From JACPUW01 sp049115495 (GTDB lineage: Bacteria; Bacteroidota; Bacteroidia; CAILMK01; JACPUW01), in contig JAGDZV010000010.1 in NCBI GenBank assembly GCA_049115495.1, positions 33,764 through 97,763 on the forward strand: a stretch of DNA of 64,000 nt. Reading direction: 5' to 3'. Under the pieces are notes generated by a model. That model worked only from the letters and a program-made list of their open reading frames with translations, was not told the DNA's origin and made no database searches. A program made the translations under genes and the position numbers. Shown one piece after another: positions 1 to 8,083 of this stretch; position 1 is the first letter of the stretch, and every line of letters starts with the position of its first letter.

Positions 1-931
1 CATTTTTCTTTGGAGTTAATTTTAGTAGTGCTTGGTTAATTACTCCACGTGGAATACCTTCAGGAACGACCGCTACACGACCTAAAGTAACTCCTGAACA
101 ACTCATTATGATATCTCCAGGAAGTAATTCAAATCTTTTCATTTCATTGAATTTTTCTTCATCAATGAAATAACGTAGTTGATTAAAATGATCGTGAATT
201 GCGTGCTTCTGCTCATAAACAGCAAAACCACTTTCCTTGAAAACACTTTTCTTCAAACTGCCACCGAACGGTCCACGAACAAAATCACATAACTCACCCC
301 ATTTTTTTAGTTCCCATTTCCCGTTCTCAAACACCCCTTCCAAATAGCTTTCAAAAAGCTCTTTGGCGTTTTTTAGGTTCTGTTCGGCATTGGCTTTGGC
401 CTTGTCTATGGCGGCAAAGGCTCGGTCTAAAATGGAAACTATGCGTTGTTGTTCGGGTAGAGGGGGAAGGGGGATTTGAAAAGCTTTTAAGTCAGTGGCT
501 TTAAGATTATTTATGTTAACGCCATCCGTGAGGTTGGAGATGTAATCTTTATATGCTTCAGAAGAAAGGCAATAGAAAAGATATTTGGAATCAATTTTAT
601 CCGAAGGATTGATTTGTCCTATAAAACCGCCAAAGTAAAAGTTTGGGTAATCATCATTTACTAAGGCAATTTTGCCAAGATGAGACTTGCTGCCGCTTGA
701 AAAGCAGATCAAAAGAGAATTCTTTTTTAGAGAATATATCGGTTTAATCTCAAGGTCTTCTCTTAAATATTTTAGCTCATCAAAAATTAGCTTTCCTGTG
801 CCTAAGTCAATGTTAGTGGCTCTCAACACAACTTGGTCGGAAATATCAACCGTATCTTTTCCTGAATAAGTCAATCCACGCTGAACATGACAAACACTTC
901 CTAAATCCTTTATTTCCCAACTTTCATTCAT
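1..931 (-). CDS. hsdS: Type I restriction enzyme specificity subunit HsdS (3' end cut by window)
   Basis: HsdS gives a type I restriction-modification complex its DNA target. The reading frame stays open from the ATG at 931 to the window edge (310 codons), so the C-terminus is missing. I translated it by hand. There is one target-recognition domain (about residues 1-155), then the typical conserved helix beginning IPLPPLPEQQRIV, continuing as a long A/K/N/E-rich helix, then the start of a second recognition domain (WGELCDFVRGPFGG). The later part contains SCSGVTLGRVAVVP, close to the SxxGTxG-type turn common in HsdS. The start overlaps the hsdM stop in an ATGA, so the two genes are translationally coupled. 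Function is secure; the recognised DNA sequence cannot be read from the protein. Confidence 0.9.
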   Translation of the reverse strand, partial: MNESWEIKDLGSVCHVQRGLTYSGKDTVDISDQVVLRATNIDLGTGKLIFDELKYLREDLEIKPIYSLKKNSLLICFSSGSKSHLGKIALVNDDYPNFYFGGFIGQINPSDKIDSKYLFYCLSSEAYKDYISNLTDGVNINNLKATDLKAFQIPLPPLPEQQRIVSILDRAFAAIDKAKANAEQNLKNAKELFESYLEGVFENGKWELKKWGELCDFVRGPFGGSLKKSVFKESGFAVYEQKHAIHDHFNQLRYFIDEEKFNEMKRFELLPGDIIMSCSGVTLGRVAVVPEGIPRGVINQALLKLTPKKN

Positions 932-2382
932 ATCAATTCCGAAATTGAGTTAAGGATTTCAGCACTTTCATCATCCAAGGCTTTGATTTCTTCCAAGATT
1001 TCTTGAGGCTTACGAAGTGGTGCAGCTTCTGGTACATTTGGGTTTTTTACGCTCAGGTCAAAAGTACTTTGGTCAATGTCCTTAATGTTTACCGACCAAG
1101 AGTTTTCGCTATCAGCAAAAGTTTTTTGTAGTTCAACAAACTCAGCTAAATCCTTTTCGTTGAGTGGGTTGGTCTTACCTAAATTACGGTCAAGGTTCAA
1201 CTGATAGAACCACACCTTTTGAGTAGGCTTTCCTTTCTCAAAAAACAGTACCACGGTTTTCACCCCTGCACCTGTGAATGTTCCACCCGGTAAATCCAAT
1301 ACCGTATGAAGGTTGCAGTTTTCCAAGAGTTCTTTTCGTAATGCAATGCTGGCATTATCGGTATTACTCAAAAAGGTGTTTTTAATGATGACACCTGCTT
1401 TGCCGCCTGCTTTTAAGATTTTAATGAAGTGCTGCAAAAAGAGCGAAGCTGTTTCGCCTGTTTTTATAGGAAAGTTTTGTTGTACTTCGGCACGCTCCTT
1501 TCCGCCAAAAGGCGGATTGGCAAGTACAACATCATGTCGGTCTTTTTCTTGTATGTCGGCTATGTTTTCGGCAAGGGTGTTGGTGTGTATAATGTTGGGT
1601 GCTTCAATGCCATGAAAAATCATATTCATAATACCTATTATGTAGGCCAATGACTTTTTTTCTTTGCCGTAAAAGGTTCGTTTTTGGAGTATTTCTCTTT
1701 CTTTACTTGACAGTGATTTTTTGGTGAGCATGTACTGAAATGCCTCACAAAGAAAACCCATGCTTCCACCTGCGCCATCGTAAACCGATTGGCCTATTTG
1801 TGGATCTACAATCTTAACAATGGTACGAATTAAAGGGCGTGGGCTGTAATACTCTCCACCATTACGCCCTGCATTGCCCATGTTTTGAATTTTGGCTTCG
1901 TACAGGTGGCTCATTTCGTGTTTCTCGGAGCTTGTACGGAAGCGCAATTGGTCGATAAGGTTTATTACTTCGCGTAAGTTGTAGCCACTCTGTAGACGGT
2001 TTTTTAGTTCGCTAAAAATCTCCCCTATTTTGTACTCTATGGTATCGGGGCTTTTGGCCGAGAGCTTAAATTTTTTGAGAAATGGGAACAGCTCGTTGTT
2101 TACGAAATCAATAAGGTCGTCGCCTGTTTTGGCATCATGATCAATTTTACCATCGGCTAGCTTTGGTGTAGCCCATACACGCCATTGGTAATTTTCGCCA
2201 ATTATAGGTGTGTATGTTTTACCTGTAAGTTCGGCAGAAGTTGCCCTGTCTTGCTCTAAATCGTCAAGATACTTTAGAAACAATATCCAAGATGTTTGCT
2301 CTATGTAGTCTAATTCACTGCCACAGCCTGCGTCTTTGTGCAGTATGTCGTCTATATTCTTAAAAGTTTGTTCGAAGCTCAT
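928..2382 (-). CDS. hsdM: Type I restriction-modification DNA N6-adenine methyltransferase HsdM
   Basis: HsdM transfers methyl from S-adenosylmethionine to adenine N6 at the site chosen by HsdS. From the preferred start the protein is 484 aa. It has the helical N-terminal HsdM domain (about 1-150), the GEYYSPR segment at 177-182, an SAM-binding loop DGAGGS at 202-207 (a variant of the more common DPxCGTG), and the catalytic NPPF at 289-292. An upstream in-frame ATG at 2433 adds 17 residues, but family alignments from memory begin near MSFEQTF, and a -7-like TATATTTC (complement of 2409-2416) lies 27 nt before the 2382 start, which would leave the longer start untranscribed. The gene is coupled to hsdS by a 4-nt overlap. 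The restriction subunit gene hsdR is not in the window. Confidence 0.92.
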   Translation of the reverse strand: MSFEQTFKNIDDILHKDAGCGSELDYIEQTSWILFLKYLDDLEQDRATSAELTGKTYTPIIGENYQWRVWATPKLADGKIDHDAKTGDDLIDFVNNELFPFLKKFKLSAKSPDTIEYKIGEIFSELKNRLQSGYNLREVINLIDQLRFRTSSEKHEMSHLYEAKIQNMGNAGRNGGEYYSPRPLIRTIVKIVDPQIGQSVYDGAGGSMGFLCEAFQYMLTKKSLSSKEREILQKRTFYGKEKKSLAYIIGIMNMIFHGIEAPNIIHTNTLAENIADIQEKDRHDVVLANPPFGGKERAEVQQNFPIKTGETASLFLQHFIKILKAGGKAGVIIKNTFLSNTDNASIALRKELLENCNLHTVLDLPGGTFTGAGVKTVVLFFEKGKPTQKVWFYQLNLDRNLGKTNPLNEKDLAEFVELQKTFADSENSWSVNIKDIDQSTFDLSVKNPNVPEAAPLRKPQEILEEIKALDDESAEILNSISELI

Positions 2383-2511
2383 TTTTAATGTATATCCATT
2401 AGAACTGGGAAATATAGCAATTTGACTTGGCAAGATGGAAGAGTTTGATCATTGCACTTAAAATGAATTTAAGCTAATATTGGCCTAAGCAATTGAGCAT
2501 TAATTATTAGT

Positions 2512-3378
2512 ATGTTTTACAAAGAGACTGAACATTATTATTTCAAATTTCAAACTGCGAATGCTGGCCTTGCAAAACACATTGCACTTGGTAATAAAGA
2601 AGTACCACTTTGTATTTACTACAATGACTGGTTGGCTAGGGATGTAAAAACAAATGAAGAAATTTATGAAATAAAGGATTTAAACTCTAACCAAAAAGGC
2701 CAAATCAAAGTATTTTACCATGCTGCAATTACAAGGGCAAATGTGTTTTTTTGGCTATTTGATAAGCAAAATATTTATTTGTTTAAACGGAAAAAAACTG
2801 GTGTTTTTGATGCTGACATGAAACTTTGGAAAACAGAAAAAAGCAAGCCAAAGGGCATTCTTTTTAAGCAAGAAAAAGTTTTGAAGAAATCGGAAGTCTT
2901 TGACTTTTTTGCTGCTTTAAATTCTAATCAAGGTTACAATAGGAGAACAATAGCAAGGCTTGAAGGCTATACTGAAGAGTATGCGAACCATCTTGTTTTA
3001 AATACAAAACCATCTATAACCTTAGAGAATTACTTTAATTTTATGTCGCCAACACAATTTGAAACGCTTGTTTTCTTAATTTTAAATCAGGGTGAAAACT
3101 TCTGCTCTTCTTACAGGGGAAGCACCGTTTATGGCTACGACTTAAGGGCTTCGATAGAACATCTTGATGGATTTAAAAAAGGTCGACACCTTGTTCAAAT
3201 TAAGAAACAAGATTTTGGCACAGATGCACTAGGCGCGTACACTTTAATACATCTTGGCAAAACGATAAAGTCAAAGAACATTCTAGGCAAAGACTGGATC
3301 AAAAAACAGATTGAGATAAATCCGAAAATAAAGGATTGGTTGTTTCAGTTATTCCATTTTTCTTCTAAAGGAGACTAG
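2512..3378 (+). CDS. Uncharacterised protein with a possible Mrr-like PD-(D/E)xK nuclease domain
   Basis: I do not recognise this 288-aa protein by family. The C-terminal half reads like a restriction-endonuclease fold. A helix MSPTQFETLVFLIL (178-191) resembles the FExLV helix of Mrr-type nucleases. It is followed by YGYDLRA with Asp210 and then HLVQIKKQ with Gln229-x-Lys231. An Asp followed about 20 residues later by QxK is the active-site pattern of the Mrr branch. The N-terminal 130 residues are beta-rich and aromatic, with no motif I can name; a PUA/EVE-like reader domain is one guess. The gene is divergent from hsdM (129 nt between starts) and stands alone. Its position in a restriction island supports a defence role, but that is inference. 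It has no signal peptide or membrane segment. Confidence 0.6.
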   Translation: MFYKETEHYYFKFQTANAGLAKHIALGNKEVPLCIYYNDWLARDVKTNEEIYEIKDLNSNQKGQIKVFYHAAITRANVFFWLFDKQNIYLFKRKKTGVFDADMKLWKTEKSKPKGILFKQEKVLKKSEVFDFFAALNSNQGYNRRTIARLEGYTEEYANHLVLNTKPSITLENYFNFMSPTQFETLVFLILNQGENFCSSYRGSTVYGYDLRASIEHLDGFKKGRHLVQIKKQDFGTDALGAYTLIHLGKTIKSKNILGKDWIKKQIEINPKIKDWLFQLFHFSSKGD

Positions 3379-3536
3379 TATCCTTTTAAGCTGACATTGA
3401 AAGCTCCCCAAAAACTAGTATAATTTATATGTCGAGTTGGTTTACCAAGCCCCCATTGCAAGCAACTTATAGGTACCAAGTAAAGCTAAAATGAATAACA
3501 AAAACAAGCTAAAAATACTATCTGCGCATGTAAAAA

Positions 3537-5084
3537 TTAAAATTTAAAACTAGATGGCACTATTGATTCAGGTAAATTTTGTTGCTCAAGAACAGGAAAA
3601 CTTATCTCATTAGAACCGTAAATTATTTTATTGACTCCCCTTAGTTTTCTTTGAATAAAAGGGTTCATCATTACACATACAAGACAACCAATCTCATTTA
3701 TTCTTGCTACTTTTCTAACGAAAGAGAGAGTTTCACCAGACGAGACAACATCCGTAGCAACAAAAACAGTTTTGTCCTTTGTAAACTCTTCTAACCCCAC
3801 AAGTTCTTCTTTTGAAGCGGACCTAACTTTTATGGATTTGACAGGAATATTTAATGAGCACCCGAGAAAACTCGAAATTGCCCCACCCCAATAACCAAGG
3901 CCAATGAAAACACAATTATCAAAACCTGAATTGTATTCCCTTAAAATGAGATCATGAGAAGTTTCTAAAAACTCTTGAAACACATTGCCAAAATTTAAAA
4001 GGCCATGAATGTCAACCCAACCAAGTGAAACATTTTTATTCTTTGTTAGTGCTTTAGACAATGAATAGAGCCCTTCACTTTCTATTGTATTAACAATTTT
4101 ACGTCTTAAATTCTCTTGTTCTCTAGTTTCAAAATATCGATTTACAAACTTTGCCTTTGAAATGAAATCCAATGACTTGCTGTACCATTTCACAGAATAC
4201 TGACCATAATGTTCTTGTGTAGTCGAAAACTTAATCGCACGAATCACATCTCTTTTTAAGGAATCCGTCCTAATAAACTGGCAATGTGCTTCTTTAGGGT
4301 CCTGTTTATCCCTATCACGCCCCCATTTCTCAAAAGGCCCATTGAAACGACCTGTCAGAAAGTAGAAATTTTGATCGTCTGGGTCTTTATATGCATCTAC
4401 TACATGACCATCACCTGAAAACCAAGATACCATACTTATGTTCGTAAATCTTGCCATTTCCTGAATCAATGCTTCGCCATCGGGCCATAAATTTCTGGTC
4501 TTAAAAGTCTTGTCATTGTTCAATTTGGAATCTGGATCTATTTTTACGGGTAGATGAGTTAAAATAAAAAAAGTATGCTCCCCTTCGCTACAATTTTGCT
4601 TTAAGAAAAATTTATATTTATCAAATTGATCATTTGAAAGAGCTTTAAAACCTGTCCCTGAATTCTTATCTTCTCCGTTAACGAAACAATCCATTTCGAT
4701 AACCCAGTGATTTTTTGCAATTTCTGTTGACCGAAACCATTCATTCTCAAATAGGGGCTTGGAAATTCTTAAGTGGCTTCTGAAGTCCTTAAATGCTTCT
4801 CCCACCTTACCGTTTTCTAGGTCATGATTGCCATTTATACAAAATGTCGCTTTAATATCAAGCTCTTGCTCAATTCTCAAAATAACATCTAGGATAATTT
4901 TTGAGTCTTTCCAAACTCCTCTCTCCACAATATCGCCAGTTATAAAAAGATAGTCAATTCTCGATTCAACACTTTGAATTTCTTTCGTTAATTCATCAAC
5001 AAACTTCTCAGCATTTTGAGTTAAATAAGACTCGTCTTCTGCTGTGAAATGCAAATCTGATATATGTAAGATATTATGTATCAA
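3537..5084 (-). CDS. Calcineurin-like phosphoesterase fused to a C-terminal phosphoribosyltransferase domain
   Basis: The 515-aa protein has two enzyme modules. Residues 1-270 are a calcineurin-like metallophosphoesterase with the full metal-binding set: D10-x-H12, G50-D51, G85-N-H-D88, H177 in THLP, and G224-D-G-H227. Residues about 355-515 look like a type I phosphoribosyltransferase. The segment VFVATDVVSSGETL (440-453) matches the PRPP-binding loop (four hydrophobics, D/E-D, hydrophobics, T/S-x-G-x-T), with Thr444-Asp445 where Asp-Asp or Glu-Asp is usual. About 85 residues between the modules form a charged linker. It is the last gene of a three-gene operon; its ATG overlaps the previous stop by 4 nt. 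Phosphoesterase activity is well supported. Whether the second domain is catalytic or only binds PRPP is open, and the substrate is unknown. No export signal, so it is cytoplasmic. Confidence 0.78.
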   Translation of the reverse strand: MIHNILHISDLHFTAEDESYLTQNAEKFVDELTKEIQSVESRIDYLFITGDIVERGVWKDSKIILDVILRIEQELDIKATFCINGNHDLENGKVGEAFKDFRSHLRISKPLFENEWFRSTEIAKNHWVIEMDCFVNGEDKNSGTGFKALSNDQFDKYKFFLKQNCSEGEHTFFILTHLPVKIDPDSKLNNDKTFKTRNLWPDGEALIQEMARFTNISMVSWFSGDGHVVDAYKDPDDQNFYFLTGRFNGPFEKWGRDRDKQDPKEAHCQFIRTDSLKRDVIRAIKFSTTQEHYGQYSVKWYSKSLDFISKAKFVNRYFETREQENLRRKIVNTIESEGLYSLSKALTKNKNVSLGWVDIHGLLNFGNVFQEFLETSHDLILREYNSGFDNCVFIGLGYWGGAISSFLGCSLNIPVKSIKVRSASKEELVGLEEFTKDKTVFVATDVVSSGETLSFVRKVARINEIGCLVCVMMNPFIQRKLRGVNKIIYGSNEISFPVLEQQNLPESIVPSSFKF

Positions 5085-6091
5085 TTTATTACACTTTCTT
5101 TAGTTAATCCATACTTAATATCCGGTAAAACTTTGGGCAGATGAAAGATTCTCTCAAAGGGTATGTTGTCAACCTTTGACTCTACCAATGATGCATAACT
5201 ACCTACCGCTATTACGTCAGTTACTTCGAGTTTCCTGAGTGCTAATAACGCTTTTAGTATTTTAAATTCAGTTCCGCCTATAACAAAGTCACATAGGTAT
5301 ACGACATAATCATATTCGTTGCTTCGAATTCTCGATAACTCATTAACCATTAAATCTGGACCTAAGCGATCAAAGCAGGCCAATTCTATTGAATAGCTAT
5401 CGCTCAGTATTTCCTTTAAAAATGAAGTTAAAATCGTTCCATTAAGGCTGGTAGAAGCTAAAAGGACATATGTATTTGAATCTATTTTATCTCTAAACAA
5501 TTGACAAAGTCGAGATAAAAGCCAACAAGCAGCGGTCGGTTTCTTGATAAAAATTGCATTAATTTCAATATAATAGTTCGTCCACAAAGGAGTGGATTTT
5601 AGTTGATAACCTTCTTCTTTATAGGCTTTCGCGCAAAGTTTAAGAGTCTCCGCATCATGTTTAGTGAGCTCTTCGCAAACATTAACATCAATTTCTTCTA
5701 ATGAAGATATATTGATCAGGACATTTGTAATTTGACTAAATGAAAAATATTCATCTTGTAATTCATCAATTACAAATTGAAAATGATTTGACACTAAGTC
5801 TTTTTGTAATCGTCTAACAAGTTGTTGTTCAATATTAAAAAAAACAACTTCTCGATCTTTTAAAAGGGGGTGGGTTGTAAATCTTTCAAAAACTTTCTGA
5901 TCTTTACTGTAAACTAATGAAGAACAATCAATGACAATTTGTTGTGTGTTATTTTCTAAAATAAGCTCAATTAAAGCTTGCGTTGTAATCTCATCACAAA
6001 TGCCCAGTTTGCGATAGTGACCTTTTGTTATGTTAACTCCAAGTAATGAAATAAACACAACCTCTTTCGTATGTTTAATTTTAAACATCAT
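5081..6091 (-). CDS. STAS-like domain fused to an orotate-PRTase-like domain, unrecognised family
   Basis: Middle gene of the three-gene operon, 336 aa. Residues about 8-115 alternate short strands and helices (VVFISLLGVNI; QIVIDCSSLVYS; REVVFFNIEQQ), as in STAS or anti-sigma-antagonist folds. Residues about 165-336 look like an orotate-PRTase-type fold: YYIEINAIFIKKP, then a glycine turn in STSLNGTILTSFL, then YVVYLCDFVIGGTEF (262-276) at the PRPP-loop position. There Cys267-Asp268 replaces the usual acidic pair and GGT keeps the phosphate-binding turn. The lost acidic residue makes a binding rather than catalytic role plausible. The start is ATG-ATG at 6091/6088, 3 nt after the upstream stop. 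The fold calls come from pattern and order of secondary structure, not from a search. Confidence 0.6.
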   Translation of the reverse strand: MMFKIKHTKEVVFISLLGVNITKGHYRKLGICDEITTQALIELILENNTQQIVIDCSSLVYSKDQKVFERFTTHPLLKDREVVFFNIEQQLVRRLQKDLVSNHFQFVIDELQDEYFSFSQITNVLINISSLEEIDVNVCEELTKHDAETLKLCAKAYKEEGYQLKSTPLWTNYYIEINAIFIKKPTAACWLLSRLCQLFRDKIDSNTYVLLASTSLNGTILTSFLKEILSDSYSIELACFDRLGPDLMVNELSRIRSNEYDYVVYLCDFVIGGTEFKILKALLALRKLEVTDVIAVGSYASLVESKVDNIPFERIFHLPKVLPDIKYGLTKESVIN

Positions 6092-6094
6092 AGT

Positions 6095-7174
6095 TTACCT
6101 AATTAAAATGTCCAACGTTATTCTTACCCCCCTTATATTCAGGCCTGTATCATGAATTAATTCTATGATTTCTCCGTTTTCAAGCTTTGAATAGTTATTT
6201 CGAGATATTTTAAGAATATTCGGACCATCTGAAATTGTGAAAAAACCATGATGGCCATCCGATGAATAGTATGAAGGTTTATCAATTCCAATAACACTTT
6301 TAATTACATCAAAAAGGCCGTAAGAGCTATTCTTTCTGTGTTCGCAAGCCCTTATAATTGCTTCTTTACTATTAACTTTCTGTTTATGAAGATTTTCATA
6401 TGAATTCGCTAATCCGGCTCCATCATCAGCGATAGATACAGAAATAAGTTTTTCTGTTCTTTGAATGGCAAGAAATGGTTTTTCACGTCCATGAATGAAT
6501 GAGTTTAACAGGATCTCTGAAACATAGCTGACGATATTATATTTAAGAGTTCTTCCATGCTTGATTTTGCTGAAAAGATCCTCAATCGGATTTGCAATGA
6601 ATTCCTTAATATCATTCTTTATATCCGTTTTTACATCTTCGTAGGCTAGTTGCAATTCATCAATACTTGTATAATCATTTTTAGTCTTTATCATTTCTAA
6701 AAGGATTAATCTCTTATCATAAGGGTCAAATCCATCTAAAGAATAATACACTCTCGCATTCGAAGAAATCTGTAAAATATCCAATTGATCAATGCCAGTA
6801 GTAGGATTAAATCTTTCATTAGGTATTGGCTTTGGTAAGTTCCATTGAATTATTCTAAGACTTTGAGTAAGGTGAAAAAAACCGAGTGATTTTAAGTAAG
6901 ATGAATTTCTCTTGCTGACATAAAACAATTCTTCATTTTGAGAAAGAAGAGTTCCAATAAAAGGGAATTGATAGTGTTTTCTAACAGAGTAAAGAAGACA
7001 CGTCAACATTGTCAATGCTGACATATTGATTACACCAATTTCGACATCATCAATCCTTATTTCAAACTCTTCATTACTTTCTTTAAACTCGCTTCTTTTA
7101 TTTAAAAAATTGTCCCTAACTAAATTATAAACATCCTCTATCCTCTTTAGACTCGAAATTGTTATTCGTTGCAT
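6095..7174 (-). CDS. STAS-like/GHKL ATPase protein, first gene of an unrecognised three-gene operon
   Basis: The 359-aa protein carries a GHKL (HSP90/histidine-kinase type) ATPase domain at about 205-359. The N box is E220-ILLN224-SFIH228, the G1 box is DDGAG at 250-254, the G2-like turn is SSYGL at 283-287, and a closing RGVRITL strand lies at 348-354. There is no histidine phosphoacceptor domain, so it is not a sensor kinase. The first 100 residues resemble a STAS-like module seen in some anti-sigma-type ATPases, with a hydrophobic helix after VGVIN-like strands and SYLKSLGFF at 92-100. The middle (110-200) matches nothing I know. Its role may be an ATP-driven switch or sensor for the two downstream genes. 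The start at 7174 fits a candidate promoter 40-70 nt upstream. The ATPase call is strong; the system-level role is inference. Confidence 0.78.
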   Translation of the reverse strand: MQRITISSLKRIEDVYNLVRDNFLNKRSEFKESNEEFEIRIDDVEIGVINMSALTMLTCLLYSVRKHYQFPFIGTLLSQNEELFYVSKRNSSYLKSLGFFHLTQSLRIIQWNLPKPIPNERFNPTTGIDQLDILQISSNARVYYSLDGFDPYDKRLILLEMIKTKNDYTSIDELQLAYEDVKTDIKNDIKEFIANPIEDLFSKIKHGRTLKYNIVSYVSEILLNSFIHGREKPFLAIQRTEKLISVSIADDGAGLANSYENLHKQKVNSKEAIIRACEHRKNSSYGLFDVIKSVIGIDKPSYYSSDGHHGFFTISDGPNILKISRNNYSKLENGEIIELIHDTGLNIRGVRITLDILIR

Positions 7175-7213
7175 TAATTGAGTACATTTTATTAAATGTC
7201 ATTAAAAAGCAGA

Positions 7214-7245
7214 TAAATATACTAAAGTTAAACGTAGACATCAAA
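7214..7245 (-). promoter_or_regulatory. Candidate Bacteroidota-type promoter of the three-gene operon
   Basis: On the minus strand, TTTG (complement of 7242-7245) is followed after 20 nt by TATATTTA (complement of 7214-7221), a 7-of-8 match to TAnnTTTG. Transcription would start near 7207, about 33 nt before the ATG at 7174. The spacing matches the known Bacteroidota sigma factor consensus. Confidence 0.5.
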
Positions 7246-7349
7246 AACAGAACAAAATAGAATCATGCCAACAAGAAATATTTAAAATTTAGTTGAAAAA
7301 GTCGAGTGGCATAAATGGTGTTAAAATCAAATGCCCAAGTTAAAGATTT

Positions 7350-8000
7350 AAAGGTGTGTAATCATTGTAACCATTGTAACCATTTTGGAACTATGGATGC
7401 TTACGGTTAAGAAAATATACACTGACAGTCTTTGGACACTGATTTACTGCTTATTAATGCGTTTTTTATAAGCTTATAATAATTTTATAATAAGTTGATG
7501 TGGCTTCACTTTAGTACGTGTTGGTACAGTAACCAAAGGCAAGCTTATGTAGATTTAAACTGAAGTAAATATTGAATTCAAGTGATGAAATACCGACTTA
7601 ATATTCATTAATGCGGCTTCTATTGGACTGTTAAGAGTTTGTACAAAATTGGTGTGATTACACACTAGATGGTTGTACTGGAGTGTAACAGGTGTAGCTA
7701 AAGGTCTGCCTTTATGGATTTAAATTAAAGTAAACATTAAGTTCCAGCGCTGAAACACCAATTTACTCCTCATTAATGCGCTTTTTATAAGACTATAAGA
7801 AGTTTATAAAAATTGGTGTGATAACACTTTAGTTGGTGTTGGTACAGTGTAACAGGTGTAACCAAAATGTGCTTATGAAGGTTTTTGCTTAAAGAAATAT
7901 GTACTTTAAGGTTTCAAATAAAGTTTTATTGGGCCTTATTGCATTTTTTATAAGCCTGTTATAATTTTATGATAAGTTGATTTGATTTCCTTTTAGCAAA
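7350..8000. repeat. Degenerate direct repeat field, unit about 154-165 bp
   Basis: This is the content of the 909-bp gap between the operon start and the recombinase stop. Landmarks recur in order: ATTAATGC at 7453, 7607 and 7772 (related TTATTGC at about 7936), then a TTTTTATAAG palindrome-rich stretch, then GGTACAGTGTAACAGGTG-like motifs, then CTTATG and an A-rich tail. The copies near 7441 and 7766 align best over more than 100 bases; the one near 7595 is more diverged; units at both ends are partial. At 7365-7390 a 9-mer ATTGTAACC is itself repeated in tandem. No open reading frame of note crosses the field. Spacing is too long and divergence too high for CRISPR. Confidence 0.75.
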
Positions 8001-8083
8001 CTGAGTCAACGAACATGCGCCTTAATAGCAGTATGAATATTCTAATTGTGGAACCTTAAAGCTATATTTTCTGAAGAGCATTT

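Noticed and set aside
687..869. Plus-strand 60-aa reading frame
   Set aside because: It lies antisense inside hsdS and has no family resemblance.
5870..6100. Toxin-antitoxin interpretation of the small spacing in the three-gene operon
   Set aside because: All three proteins are 336-515 aa with enzyme or regulator folds; none resembles a known toxin or antitoxin.
7350..8000. CRISPR array
   Set aside because: The unit is about 160 bp, strongly diverged and of variable length, without short identical repeats or spacers, and there are no cas genes.
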